Assembly (NCBI RefSeq): GCF_000005505.3
Contig: NC_016133.3
Coordinates: 22,408,555 to 22,472,554, forward strand
Source of the DNA: Brachypodium distachyon
Lineage: Eukaryota; Streptophyta; Magnoliopsida; Poales; Poaceae
Direction: 5' to 3'
Length of the DNA: 64,000 nucleotides
In this document: positions 1-11,429 of the stretch, one piece after another
How the letters are laid out: each line of letters starts with the position of its first letter
Numbering within the stretch: the first letter of the stretch is position 1
Made by a program: the position numbers and the translations under genes
Notes under the pieces: model-generated
What the model was told of the DNA's origin: nothing
The model's database searches: none
The model's input: the letters and a program-made list of their open reading frames with translations, nothing else

Positions 1-295
1 ATTGGCTGTTAGTTTTTGTTCATTACAGTTAACATGTTTATTTTATTTTTACCATTAAGCCAGTAAGCTAGTATCAGTTGCGTAGGGTTGGTGGCTTAGT
101 TCTTACCAATAGACGGTTGCCTGGCTGTAACCAAATGTATTCTATTGTATTCTTGGTGCTGTTTTTGCATTTAGCTGATTATCCTGCACACCTTTTCTTT
201 TTCTCTTTTATGCATGTTTTTGGCTCTTGCTTCAAACTTGAGGCCAATTGCTTGAGACTATCTGATGAATCCTTTTATTTCTGTTTGTCTTCCAG

Positions 296-831
296 GGTTA
301 TGTGGTTTACCGTATCCGTGTCAGGCGTGGTGGCAGGAAGAGACCAGTGCCCAAGGGTATTGTCTATGGCAAGCCCAAGCACCAGGGTATCACCCAGCTC
401 AAGTTCCAGAGGAACAAGAGGTCCGTTGCTGAGGAAAGAGCTGGGCGCAGGTTGGGGGGTCTTAGGGTGCTCAACTCCTACTGGGTGAATGAGGTACATG
501 ATTAAACTGACATCTGTAAAAATGCTATATTATAATCTCTTATTATTTAATGAGCCACTAAGGTAATGTTTGTCACTTAAAACAGGACTCAACCTACAAA
601 TACTTTGAGGTGATCCTTGTGGATGTCGCCCACAATGCTGTCCGCAACGATCCAAGGATCAACTGGCTCTGCAATCCCGTGCACAAGCACCGTGAGCTCC
701 GTGGACTCACCTCTGCGGGCAAGAAGTACCGTGGCTTGCGTGGCAAGGGTCAAAGGCACCACAAGAACAGGCCCTCACGGAGAGCCACCTGGAAGCGCAA
801 CCAAACCGTTTCCCTCCGCCGCTACCGTTAA
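296..831 (+). CDS. RPL15: 60S ribosomal protein L15 (eL15), last two exons
   Basis: This encodes the C-terminal part of cytosolic large-subunit ribosomal protein L15, a structural rRNA-binding component of the ribosome. Two exons are visible, 296-493 and 586-831, separated by a 92-bp GT-AG intron. The upstream exon starts after a pyrimidine-rich tract ending in CCAG at 295. The joined product reads [20 protein letters not shown] at its start and ends in SLRRYR followed by TAA (829-831). That gives 147 residues; the family is about 204 residues, so roughly 57 N-terminal residues lie on exon(s) left of the window and bases 1-295 are intron. The protein is very basic, as expected, and no frameshift or stop is seen. 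Identification is by strong conservation of the family and is nearly certain. Nothing in the window shows its promoter. Confidence 0.97.
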
Positions 832-2094
832 GCTAATGCTGTGGATTGTTTTCAATGTGGAATCCTTCTCCAGACTCTCGTTTGTGCTGTCAATTTTTTG
901 CCTCCGCATCATCTTGAACAATGCCGTGAACTTCTAAAATTTGTCTGTGTCATGAGACATCAAAAGTTTAGTAATGAAATGCTTTGTGCCTTAGTGCCGT
1001 ATATCTTAATCTATAAGTCTCACCATTTGTCCAAAACTGTACTCCAGTGTTGTTTTTTGAAATCCACTTGCAGTTTGCATTCAATTGAAGATGTGTACCG
1101 TGTGTTGATTTTGTAAATTAACAATTTCGTTTTGCAAAATTGCCTCAAATTTGAAGGTGAAATATGCTTAATTTTTTTATTCCACGTCATCATCCATGTT
1201 TCCGTTTGCTGCACCATTTCTCTTCCGTGGACCCTGGGCAAGCACGCCTTGTTGACCATGCGGCGCCCCTCCGTGTGAACGCTGAAGACACACTCGTCGG
1301 CAGACTTCTATATTTTTGTTCCGACCCACTTTTCTCCCATTACTCTTTTCTGCCCACGCTGGTGGGCCCATACAGCAGGATGTTTTTTCTGGAGGGAAGC
1401 CTATGCTGCAGCCTGCAGGTGATGCAGCCAGCGAGCCTGTCCCTGTGTGGAGCGCCCTATGTTGCCGCCTCGCAATAAGAAATTAAGAACCAGACGGGCC
1501 ACCGGTCCCTCAAAAAAAAAAAAAAAAACAGACGGCGCACCGGCATGACATGGATGCACTCCTAGCGCGCACCGTGCCGTCCAGACTACCGGCAATGTGA
1601 CGCCAGCGACCACCTTGGACTAGCCAGGTGGGTCACCGACCGAGGCTGTCGCGGAGCGTGTTGCAGAGGTCGATCGAGTGCCCTGACTACGGTCAAAGAA
1701 GTTGTTGGCAAGGAGACGGTCAGCGAGGGAGGCGGATGCGAAGAGGGAGTGAAACTCCTCAGGGTAGGCAGAAGGCTGATCCGAGCACTCCGACTTTAGG
1801 TCGAAAAAGAGAGAAATGAACAAGTGGCAGCACTCGCGTGGATATGCCCTAAGTCTTTTTGTCAACGGATGAACGTTGATACCAGGGATTTATACAACGC
1901 GGTTAATCACTACTAGAGCTCTCAACGGCCTTGCGTAATACCATAAGTGTTGCTACGTGTGTGTTCTTGATGTTGGAAAGTACAAAGGAAGTGCGAGCTA
2001 TGGGGTTGCTCGAGTGCTCCAGAGCCTGATCCTCGCTCGCTTCATTCCCCCGCTTATATGTTCCTGGCTCATGGGGGACCCCACAGCAGCCATT
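832..2094. other. RPL15 3' UTR and intergenic DNA
   Basis: The first 250-300 bases downstream of the stop are AT-rich and probably the 3' UTR; no single polyadenylation signal stands out. From about 1160 the composition turns GC-rich. An A-run at about 1511-1527 could mark the tail of an old retroposed copy, but no target duplication or coding sequence could be tied to it. No gene is supported here. Confidence 0.5.
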
Positions 2095-2742
2095 GTTGTT
2101 AAAACACCTACTATTCGTTTTTTTCTTAAAACACCTACTATTCATCTAATCCGTTTCACATAAGTCCTAACTCAAGTTTCAGCACGTTAACGATGGTTTT
2201 GACCGGTGGGACCCACCCGTCAATGCCAACATGGCAGCTTGGGCTTGCATGCATGGAGCAGCTCGATGCCGATCGCCGTGCCCAGAGCGTCGACGGCGGC
2301 TCACACGGGGCAGATCCCGCGGCGGCGGGCCACGCGGGTCAGAGCGTCGATGGCGGCTCACACGGGGCAGATCCCGCGGCGGCGGGCCACGCGGGTCAGA
2401 GCGTCGATGGCGGCTCGCGCGTGCGAAGGCGACGACGGCGGCGGCAGGTGCGTGCAGAGGCGACGGCAACGTTTGGGCCGGAACGACGGCTGGACCCGAG
2501 GGCCATGATGACGACGGCTTCAAAGTGTGGCGGGCACGCGGGCGGGCGGGGCAAGGCCATCGGCATCACCCGATCCACACTGGCAAGCCCAAACTGCCAT
2601 GTTGGCACTGACAGGTGGGCCCCACCGGTCAGAAACGTCATTAACGCGTTGAAATTGGGGTTATGACTTATGTGCAACGGATTAGACAAGTAGTAGGTGT
2701 TTTGTGCAAAAAAGACGAATAATAGGTGTTTTGCGCAACAAC
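2095..2742. mobile_element. Non-autonomous element with long terminal inverted repeats (MULE-like)
   Basis: About 155 bp at the left (2095-2248) match, in reverse complement, about 160 bp at the right (2583-2742). Both arms run through the landmarks AAAACACCTA, TCTAATCCGTT, CACATAAGTC, GACCGGTGGG and ACATGGCAG. Each arm also has an internal duplication of an AAAACACCTA-type motif. The centre is GC-rich and carries a 57-bp tandem repeat. Long inverted repeats around a short GC-rich centre are typical of non-autonomous Mutator-like elements. A 9-bp target duplication could not be seen, so the superfamily is an inference. No transposase is present. Confidence 0.8.
2284..2417. repeat. 57-bp tandem repeat, 2.3 copies
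   Basis: Units start at 2284, 2341 and 2398, an exact 57-bp period, and differ by about one base (GTCGAC versus GTCGAT). The period is 19 codons, so the open frames through it show a 19-residue repeat. It lies in the centre of the inverted-repeat element and probably arose by slippage or unequal exchange in GC-rich DNA. Confidence 0.9.
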
Positions 2743-4430
2743 CCTTCCAATGATGGATGGTTTCTGCAATTTCCGCGGGTTTCGATGCATGATTGCAAAC
2801 GATTAGGAGAAAAACCATTTTATAGAGTATGTTGTGAAGGTTAGATTCCAGAGAGATGGTGTGGAGGCAACCCTAAAAGAAAAGGATAAAAGAAGAGATT
2901 TCTATTTATGAAGAGAGGTAATGGTTACGAAGGGACAAAGCAAAGCTTAAACATCTACCTAGACCTTGTACCTACCTGGCCAAGGCGTAAAGAAGCTCTC
3001 ACATGTATTTTAATGTGCCCGTACAAAACCAGAATTAGCCCCGATTTGGCCTGGATTCCATTTCGAGCACCCCAAATGTTGCTGTATAGCTTAGAGAAAC
3101 CCCGGATTTGGCTCGGAGGTCCTGAATCTGAACCGTAACGACTTGATTTGGGGCTCGGATATTTAGCTCCCACCCGATTTCTTTCTATTAGACTGTCTGC
3201 ATTTGCCTAACTTTTCATTAAGCCTCCCAAGGAAGAACGCTGATATCTTCAAGAGTCAAATCCTTTTCTTGCCCACCCTGCCATAAAAAGAAAAAAAATC
3301 ATTATGAGCGGTCTTTCTGCTTCTGCTTCCAAAAAGCAAAAAAAGCTAGAGTGTTTTTCTGCTTTTGCTTCCAAAAAGCAAAAAAAAAAAAACTAACCAA
3401 AGGGGTATTTCTCAAAACAAAAAGCAAGCAAATAATTTCCTTTTGGTACTACAATTCTCAAAGTAGGTCCGGAAGTATTTTTGATTGTTTTTTTTTGCCA
3501 ACTTCAGATTATTTACCCACCTTTGCCACCCATAAGGCCTGTTTGGTACTAGAGTTTTTGGCGTCTTTTCTAGTTATTATCCATTCTAAATTGGAAAACA
3601 TTAGAAATCTCAAATGAAAAACACAGATGGAAATTAGAATGCACAAATAATTCTGCATCTTCTTAGCCTCCCCTGCGAAAACACTAATTGACTAAATCTA
3701 TGACAGGACAGTGATGAAATGCTGATGAGCAAATTAATCTATTACATTTGCTGATGTTGCAATTAGTCTCCATTTGCTGATCCTAACATATGACCCTCCG
3801 ATTTGTTTTCACGATATTGTTTTTTGGATAATGGAAAGAACAGGTTTCAGAAATGAAACTTTCCCCTATTTTTGCTTCAGCAGCATCTTTCTTTTTCACC
3901 ATGTCAATACAATGTGATGAACATATGAAATCCTTTTCCTCCACGGTTTTTCTAACAACACAGCTTCAGACTCATTACTTCAGCTTGCCATAATAAATTA
4001 ATGGAGTACACATGTACGCCTCAGTTACTTAATTATCTTTTAAATTGCATGATCATCCACAAGGACAACTACTTACAAACATTATTTTGGAAAATAGTAT
4101 TGATGTTGACCAACCGACTGTACAAGTCACCCATAATTTGTTTGTCTTTTCTTGAATGTATATTTGCCCAATTTGAACCACAAGCAAAAGGAACCATACT
4201 TCTCCAAAACCAAATAGCAGTTCAAACTCCATTTCAGTTACACACGAGCACGAACCAAGAAACCAAGCAAGAACTAACCTAAATGGAAGCTAGAAACCAA
4301 ACATTAGCCATTCAACCGAAGAAAGAACCGTTATCTCACCGTAGTTCCTCTAGGTCCCCTTCCTTCACTTGTGTTCCGTGTTCCACAAATCAACAAGACA
4401 CAAAATGGAGAAGAACAAATGTATACGGTA
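2743..4430. other. AT-rich intergenic DNA, no gene seen
   Basis: No convincing coding region. A short direct duplication of a TGCTTCCAAAAAGC-type segment lies at about 3317-3385. A GGCCTGTTTGGTAC motif at about 3537 resembles the end of a Tourist/Harbinger MITE, but no matching second end was found nearby. Confidence 0.4.
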
Positions 4431-4537
4431 GTTTGAAAACTGGCCTTTCTGCAGAGCTCACCAGGCAAAGGGTGCCCCCGGGCTATGGCGCCATGGCGGC
4501 CTAACTGCCCTCGGGCCTTGGCCGGGCCCCACGCACC

Positions 4538-7500
4538 ATGGCAGCTTCTCTGGACCTCTCTGCCATGGAAAGAACGCCGCTGTTCCCATTCACGAGGTCC
4601 TCTTCGGGCAAGGAGATGGCGGTGGTGCCACCTCTGGTGCCACAAGCCCTGTCGGGACACCTGCCACATCTCACTGGCGTGGACAAGCGCCCGCGCGAAA
4701 AGTTCCGATTGGAGCTATGGAGGAGATGGCGGTCTCCCATTACTGTCCCTGCGTCCTCCAGGCCCGACTTCTTTATGCTTGCATCATTCGGCTGCTGCCG
4801 TTTTCGTCTGGAGGAAACCACGGTGAGTCAATTGCTTCATGCTTGCCTTTGGGGTCTGGCATCTGAATTTCGTGTTCTGCACCTTCGAGACCGCACCTTT
4901 CGTTTCTCTGTCTCTTTCAAGTCTGTGGGATTCCATATTGCTCATTTGATCTTCTACACTTGCCCTAGCTTTGTGGTCTATTTCCATCTCTAGGGTTTTG
5001 GTGGTCCGAACTTTTCAAAGGAATATGAGAACTGGATTCAAGAGGAATCGATCTCTTGGAAATCACCCAAGAGTAAATCTTTTGCTCAAGCAGTGACTAG
5101 TGTTCAGGGGAGATTAGTTCCACCTCTTTCTGGGGCAAATGTTGTTCCAATTAGTCGCAAGCCTGTTTTTGAGCGAATTGTTGATCCGTCATCACCATCT
5201 TCCATTTCCTCTTGGGATTCTGAAGTGGAGATGGAGTTGGTAGAGTGTGGTTAATCTGCGGAAGATATTCTTCTTTCCAAGGCTGAACATCTGAGGATGA
5301 AGGAGAAAAAAGCTAATGAAGAAGAGAACATCTTGATGAGTGTTCAATCAGTTTTCTAGCGGCTGCAATTTCTGCCGGCGCTGGAGAGAGGGAAGACGGT
5401 TTTCGAACCTGGCAACGGTCAGCCCGGTAGGCCATTTACTGTGCATTCAAGCCCCCCTAATGATCTTGAAGAGGCTGGTGATCCTACCCCAAACCAAGCT
5501 GATGGGCCTAGGCCCAATTGCTCTAGTTGCCTTCGCCCGGGTCATCACTTTTCCTGTTGCCGCCATGCTGTCTGTTGCAGATATTGCCTTCGGTTGGGCC
5601 ATATTTTCCGCTTCTGTCGGAAGCGCATTTATGAGATGGAATCGGGGGATTCGGCAAATGAGGAGGGAAATTCGGGCTTTATTTTTCGGCCGAAATTCAA
5701 GGAGATTCCGGTTTCAGCTTGGCCTCCGGGATCGCTTGACACATGGTTCAGATCCACGGTCAATAAGGATGCGCAGAAGGAAACTCCACCTATCCGGGTT
5801 TTTAATTCTTTCACCGAGTATTCTATTGCTATTTCCGCCCCTTTGCCTTCCCCTGCTGTCCCATCAGCAAAACCCCAGTCGCCACCTTCACCGCCGACCA
5901 CTGTCGCCGTAGCTGCCCCTGCCAGGGCAACTTTCCGGTGGACCCGATGCCCTTCCAACCTGGGCTTTTCGACATTGTGGAGGTGCCTGGTCAACCTCAA
6001 CAATGCCGATACCATGTCACCGGCCCCATCACAGCGGCCAACGATGACCTGGCCATCGTCACCATGAACCCGCCGCCGGACCACGAGGCGCCCTTCGACT
6101 TCACTTGAGGCACTATCACTGAGCTGATTGAGGGTCACCTTTGGATTCAGACCGATGCTATCCATCTCTGCCCATTAGGCCATGCTTATGCCCGCCTCAT
6201 GTCTGTTAGTGACCGGGATTGGCTTGTACGCAATAGTCCACATGTGCATAATGGTACTCAGTTTTCATTATGTGAACATAACAAAGGTGTTAACTGGAGA
6301 GCTTTCACCTATAATCAAGAGGTCTGGCTGATGTTGCTCTCATTTCCACCTGATTTGTGGGACTCAAAGCACATTTCTAATGCTATTGCAAAGTGGGGCA
6401 CTTTAATTCACTGGGACAGAGTTGTTAGCAATACTGCGAGAGTGGTTATCAAAGTTGGAGTTACTGAACTTGGCCACATTCCACATAGCATTGTTGTGTC
6501 TAATGGTGATGATATTCATGCTGAATCATGGTCGGTTCCGGTTTATATCCTGAACCAGAGCATGCTTGGTGGTCAGCCCCCTGATGAGGACTTGCCACCA
6601 CCTGACGTGCATCTCCACACCAACTCCCCTTGGTTGCCTTTCAGATGGATTGGCCACAACAGCCTCCTCCATTTCAAGCTGATTGGCTTGCCTGGCCTGC
6701 TAATCAGGTCTAGAATGAAGGAAATGGAAACAATGTCCCCTTTCCAGATTTGATGCAGGTGAATATGGGGATTGGCTAATGTTAATCCTATTATGGACAT
6801 GGAGCAGATGATGGCTGATATTGAGGAGTTAGATGATGATAGTGCTATCACTCTCACGCTGAGTAGCAATGCTCCTGCAATTAGTTCTGAAGGATTTGTG
6901 AATGGTGAGCAAATGCCACTGATCCACCAGCCTGAACCTGTTATTCAGAACCAGGATTTGATTTTTGGAAGGGTCAACATTCCTGAAGTTATTCATTCCC
7001 TTGATGACTTCCCTGCATTGAATGGGCCTCATCTCACTATGCCACATTATGAGAAGCTTGAGGTCACTAATGAAGGTACCATGTTATGGAATAAATTCTT
7101 CAGAGATTCCTCACCTGAACTGGCATTAGTCACTATCCCTGCTCATTGGGTGGATTATTTCACAGCTAAGCTGATCTCACCTGACAGCTTTGATTGCGCG
7201 AGGAGAATCCTTTTATCTAACATATGGCAGGCATTTCTCCAAGGGAAGATTCAGACCAGAACCTTCTCACAGCCTGATAAGTGTCCTGATGCTGAGGTGC
7301 CTTTTTGCAAGTTAGCTGCTAGAGCTAGTGAATGTAGCCAAGGCTTTTCCACCCCACAGGCTCTCAAGCAGATCCTGTCTACACCCAAGCCTAATGTTAC
7401 CACTTCTGCTCTTGGATCAAAAGAGCTAAGAAATCCCCTATTGTGGTTACAAATGTGAGAAGAAGTGAAAGGGTGCGCAAGAGAATGCCAGGTTTTTTGC

Positions 7501-7690
7501 ATCTGAATGCATTGACAAGAATTGTCTGGCATGTGCTGCCAAGCCACCTAAAGTTCCTAAAAAAGTGGCCAAAAACCTGTCTGAGAGGTTTGGTTTAGTT
7601 GCAGATGTGGACACCTCCTCTGAGGTGCCAAAGAAGAAAAGTAACCCCAAGGTTGCAAATGTGGACACAACCAAGAAGAAGAAGAAGTGA
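4538..7690 (+). pseudogene. LINE 1 ORF1, nucleic-acid-binding protein, disrupted
   Basis: Plant LINE ORF1 proteins bind the element's RNA and package it for retrotransposition. The open segments in order are: an N-terminal block up to a TAG at 4991-4993 containing FGCCRFRLEETT and DRTFRFSVS; a further segment with stops near 5250 and 5356; a double zinc-knuckle-like block with CSSCLRPGHHFSCC and CCRYCLRLGHIFRFC (about 5518-5625); a DUF4283-like region around 6190-6700 (FPPDLWDSKHISNAIAKWG); and a basic C-terminus with RRSERVRKRMPGF ending in a lysine run before TGA at 7688-7690. At least two stops and several frameshifts interrupt it. Domain names come from family knowledge; the cysteine spacing and basic tail are visible directly. 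Confidence 0.8.
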
Positions 7691-8013
7691 AGGCTGGGGC
7701 TGGTTTGGTAGGAAAAAGGAAGTTGTTTTTGCTTTTTGGTTTATAAGGAAATCCACACATGAGTATCAGCTGGTGATGCTCACCCCAATTGTGCAGTCAG
7801 TTAATAATAGTTGTCAAGTTAGTGGCACTGCTGTTAGAAATATTTTGTTACTTCCTTTTTGCAAGCATATTTATGTAAGGAACACTATGTATCTCTATAA
7901 TGTCTGCACTCTTCCTTCCCCTAACTGCACAAAAGGTGCTTGTGGTATTGCATCTGAATCTTAGTATGCTGTCTTTTGGGTGTATGAGAGACACCAAATA
8001 CAGATCTTTCCCC

Positions 8014-9104
8014 ATGAGTACACATGATTGGAAATTTTTGTCATGGAACATTAGGGGTCTTAATGGGAAGGACAAATGGGTTCATATTAAAAATAAGATT
8101 GAAGAAAGTGGATGCTCCATCACTTGCATGCAAGAAACTAAGAAATCTGAATTTGATAGCCAGGTTCCTTCTGAACTTCTGTCCCAAAAGATTCAATAAG
8201 TTCCAGTTCCTTCCTGCTACTGGCCGATCTGGTGGCTTGATCACCATATGGAATGGAAATCAATTCGATGGGGTGCTCTCACATATGAATGACTTTTCTC
8301 TCTGTGTGGAATTTACATGCCTTTCGTCCAATAGAAAATGGGTCCTCACCAATATTTATGGTCCATCTCATGAGGAACAAACACCTGAATTCGTCACGTG
8401 GCTTGACAATATTGATGTTTCACCTGAGTTGGACTGGCTCAGTTGGGAGATTTTAATTTCATCAGATCGCTTGATGATAGGAATAAACCTGGTGGACATA
8501 TCCCTGACATGTTCTGTTTCAATGAATGCATCAACAACTTGGGTTGGGTGGAGCTGCCCATCAGTCGTAGAAAGTATACTTGGAGTAACATGCAAGAGGA
8601 TTCATTAGTGGAGAAATTGGACTGGTGTTTCACCTCCATGAACTGGACACTCAACTTTCCATCTACTGAGGCATATGCTTTGGCTAAACCCACTTCTGAT
8701 CATATTCCTTATGTTATCAAAATTGGTACCACTCTTCCCACGCCCAAAATTTCAGATTTGAGGATAATTGGTTATCTCATCCTGATTTTATGCAGCTTGT
8801 TGAATCAGTGTGGAATAGAGAATGGCACATTGAGGATGTCGTCAAGAGGATCTCTGCCAAGCTCAGAGAATTGAGGAATGTTCTGAAAAAATGGACCAAA
8901 ATCAAATCTGGTATTACTTCATTAATTGAAGATTTGAATGATATTATCTTGCTTATGGATAATGTGGAAGAAGACAGACAATTGTCACATAGAGAATTTG
9001 AATTCAGAAAGGCTTGCAAAGTTCAGCTCCAATCCTGTCTCAGTTCCCAGAGTGCATACTGGAGACAGAGAGGGAAAATAAAATGGGTTAAGCTTGCTGA
9101 TGAG
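8014..9104 (+). pseudogene. LINE 1 ORF2, endonuclease part, disrupted
   Basis: This is the apurinic-endonuclease-like domain that nicks target DNA at the start of LINE insertion. From ATG at 8014 it reads WKFLSWNIRGLNG, then CMQETKK, a frameshift near 8195, SGGLITIW and WVLTNIYGPS, another shift near 8440, then GDFNFIRS and SDHIPYV. The WNIRG, QETK, NIYGP, GDFN and SDH motifs are the usual landmarks of this nuclease family. It is cut by the LTR retrotransposon at 9104, and the RT domain follows at 28166. The frameshifts argue that it was inactive or has since decayed. Confidence 0.88.
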
Positions 9105-9624
9105 TGACGTGGTTATGACTAACCACGTACTCGACTCGAGTATACCCGGTACGTCTCCAGGAGTCTACATGCCAAGAGGAGTCTACATGCCAGCGGGGGG
9201 CCCACAAGGAAGCCTACTACGTCTCTAGGAGTCTACATGCCAAATCTTGCGACTCAAGATAAGGTAGATTAATTAGAGTGTATCTCCTCATTGTAACCGA
9301 CTTGGACTCTACCTTAGACCTGAGTTGCTGCATATATAAATGACCAGGAGGGGGAGCCAAGAGGACACCCCAACTTAGATAGAAGTCGCCTAGACGCACT
9401 CATCAACTCCGTGCATCTAGACTCTTCGGCACCCCATTGTAATCGACTCAGCAATACAATCTGACAAGCAGGACATAGGGGTATTACGTCATCGAGGGCC
9501 CTGAACCTGGGTAAATCGTATCCCCTGTGTCCTTGTTAGCCGACGAGTTCGCCAACACACACTCGAAATCTTTCCTAGATACAAGTCCATCAATATGGAC
9601 ATTGTCGAAGTCACATTTTCGCCA
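9105..9624 (+). repeat. 5' LTR of the Gypsy element
   Basis: The LTR starts TGACGTGGTT and ends TTCGCCA, followed by the primer-binding region. A TATA-like GCATATATAAA lies at about 9331. It is 34 bp longer than the 3' LTR because the motif AGGAGTCTACATGCCA occurs three times (about 9158, 9176 and 9225), against once in the 3' copy. Confidence 0.95.
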
Positions 9625-9645
9625 TTGGCACCGTCTGTGGGAAAG
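9625..9645 (+). promoter_or_regulatory. Primer-binding site region
   Basis: The bases directly after the 5' LTR read TTGGCACCGTCTGTGGGAA, where the tRNA primer would start minus-strand synthesis. The TTGGCRCCGTCTGTGGG form is common in grass Gypsy elements; the tRNA species was not worked out. Confidence 0.7.
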
Positions 9646-9647
9646 AC

Positions 9648-11424
9648 GTGTGTTGGAAACACGACCTTGGCGGTTTCAAACTCCTTGAACCCATCGTCAC
9701 TCAGGCGGAGTCGATGACCTTCAGGTCCTTTCACTTTACCGCTCACCCTCCGGCCAGCCGCGTGGTATTCAACGCGCTTGATACTGGCGTGGATCTCATG
9801 TTCGGAGAGTTCCATCTTCAAGCCGACCGAACTGATATCCTTCGACTACCAGATCTGACAGCTCTGACTCGAGAGAAGTCGCTTCTTCCTTTACCTTCAG
9901 GTAAGATCCCGCTGACAGATTCGGCGGAACCACTCGGAGAGCAAGACTCCCTCGGGACTCCCTCTGGGGTCGAAGCAAATTCGCCTTGTTATGCAGAAAG
10001 TCCCGTCCAAAGAGATGCTGACGACTGCCTGGAACATGAAGGCTGCCATGGCAGCAGCGATCTTGCGCCCAAGTGCGCCATCCCCCAAGGCTTCATGACA
10101 AACCCCGTCATCTCATCTCCTTCGACTGTGGATGTGATCGTAAACCCGCAAGGTGGACATTCAGCAGCGGAGAAGTCGCAGGTTCATACAGCCCTCGACT
10201 CGGGAGTCCTCATGAATGATCCAACTCCTACAGAGTTGAAATTGTATGCGAACTCCCTGGCCAGGAATCGTTTCAACTTGGTCAAAGAAAAAGAAGAGTT
10301 TCTTAAGCAGCAGAAGCTCGAAGCTGACAAACTTAAGAAGATGGAGGAGGAACTTCAAGCGTCCGTAAAGGCTCGGCCGGAGTCATCTGACACTTCAGAC
10401 AGAGGCGCTCCCCCTCTTCGAAACGCCCATCGCGGGTCCCGTTTCTATAAACTACCCGAGGAAGACAGAACCCACGTGGTTCGCGATCTCTCCTTGAGCT
10501 TCCTGTCAGCAGATGATCGAAACGAGGCGACACTGGGGATTACTGAAGAGGCGCTCCGAGCAGCGAGTACTTATCTAGTCAATCCCACTGCCCGACAATG
10601 ACCCACGCAGGCGCGTCCGCGAGAAAATCCTTAAAGGATTAGCTAAAGCGGGAGCTTCATGTATCAAGCAAAACCTGACCGCCCTGCCTCATAAGGATGG
10701 TGAGCCTCAGGATGATCGACAACTGCCCGACTCGGGGCAAAACGAGCGCGAGCAAAACCCTCACAAAAGGAGTCAATCTCCTTGTCGCGTCGCTAGCCGC
10801 CTAGCCGGCCGCAAGGAGGACTCTCGTGATTCAGACCACGAAGTGTGCGGAGCACCATGCTTCAGTCGTCGGATTCGCCGAACCAGGATGCCAAGAAACT
10901 TCAAGCCATCTTCTGACCTGGTCAAATATGATGGCACGCAGGAGCCCAGAATCTGGTTGGAGGACTACCTCACCGGGATTCGATGCCAGGGCGGAACTCG
11001 AACCACCACTATGCAGTATCTTCAACTTCAACTCATGGGTCCGGCTCGCACCTGGTTAAACAGCTTGCGCGACGGCGAGCTCACTTCGTGGGACGAGCTG
11101 GTACAAGCTTTTACGCGCAATTTCAAAGCCACGTATAAGCGGCCAGTGTCTCTCGAACAACTCCGGTCGTGCATTCAGTGCGAGAGGGAGTCTATCCGCT
11201 CCTATATCCAGCGATGGACCAACTCGAAGCACGCCTCCGAATAAATCTCAGATGAAAGCGCCATAGACGCATGCAAACGAGGTCTTCGTCGAGTCAAGCT
11301 CAAAGAAGAATTGGGTCACGTTCGACCCTCTACCATCGGCTATCTGATGGAAATTGCCAACCGATGGGCCGATGGAGAGGACTCAGTTCGCAATGAACGA
11401 GGTCCATCTCCGACCAGTGGTGCA
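9648..11424 (+). pseudogene. Gypsy gag, 5' portion, interrupted
   Basis: Gag forms the virus-like particle around the element RNA. The first open part (9648-10601, 317 codons) ends in a charged, coiled-coil-like stretch (KEKEEFLKQQKLEADKLKKM). After a TGA at 10599-10601 the homology continues. The core retrotransposon-gag domain begins at about 10885 with KYDGTQEPRIWLEDYL, followed by QLMGPARTWLNSL, SWDELVQAFTRNF and the IQCERESIRSYIQRW motif, with a stop near 11242. A solo LTR interrupts it in the codons for GADR at 11425-11429, and gag resumes at 12755. Confidence 0.85.
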
Positions 11425-11429
11425 GATCG

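Larger units (their letters stand above)
4440..9104 (+). mobile_element. LINE 1, 5' half (non-LTR retrotransposon)
   Basis: This is the left part of a plant L1-type LINE that continues at 28166 after a 19-kb LTR-retrotransposon insertion. It holds ORF1 (about 4538-7690) and the endonuclease part of ORF2 (from 8014). The 5' end is placed at about 4440, where GC-rich sequence begins; no target duplication matching the 3' flank was found, so that boundary is approximate. The break at 9104 falls inside the codons for ADE; the next LINE codons (NSQFF) resume at 28166. Several frameshifts and stops show it is inactive. Confidence 0.9.

Noticed and set aside
1020..1620. Open frames downstream of RPL15
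   Set aside because: They have no family resemblance, overlap on both strands and span the probable 3' UTR and an A-run.
3317..3385. Tandem duplication of a TGCTTCCAAAAAGC segment as a regulatory array
   Set aside because: Only two units with A-runs; simple slippage is enough.
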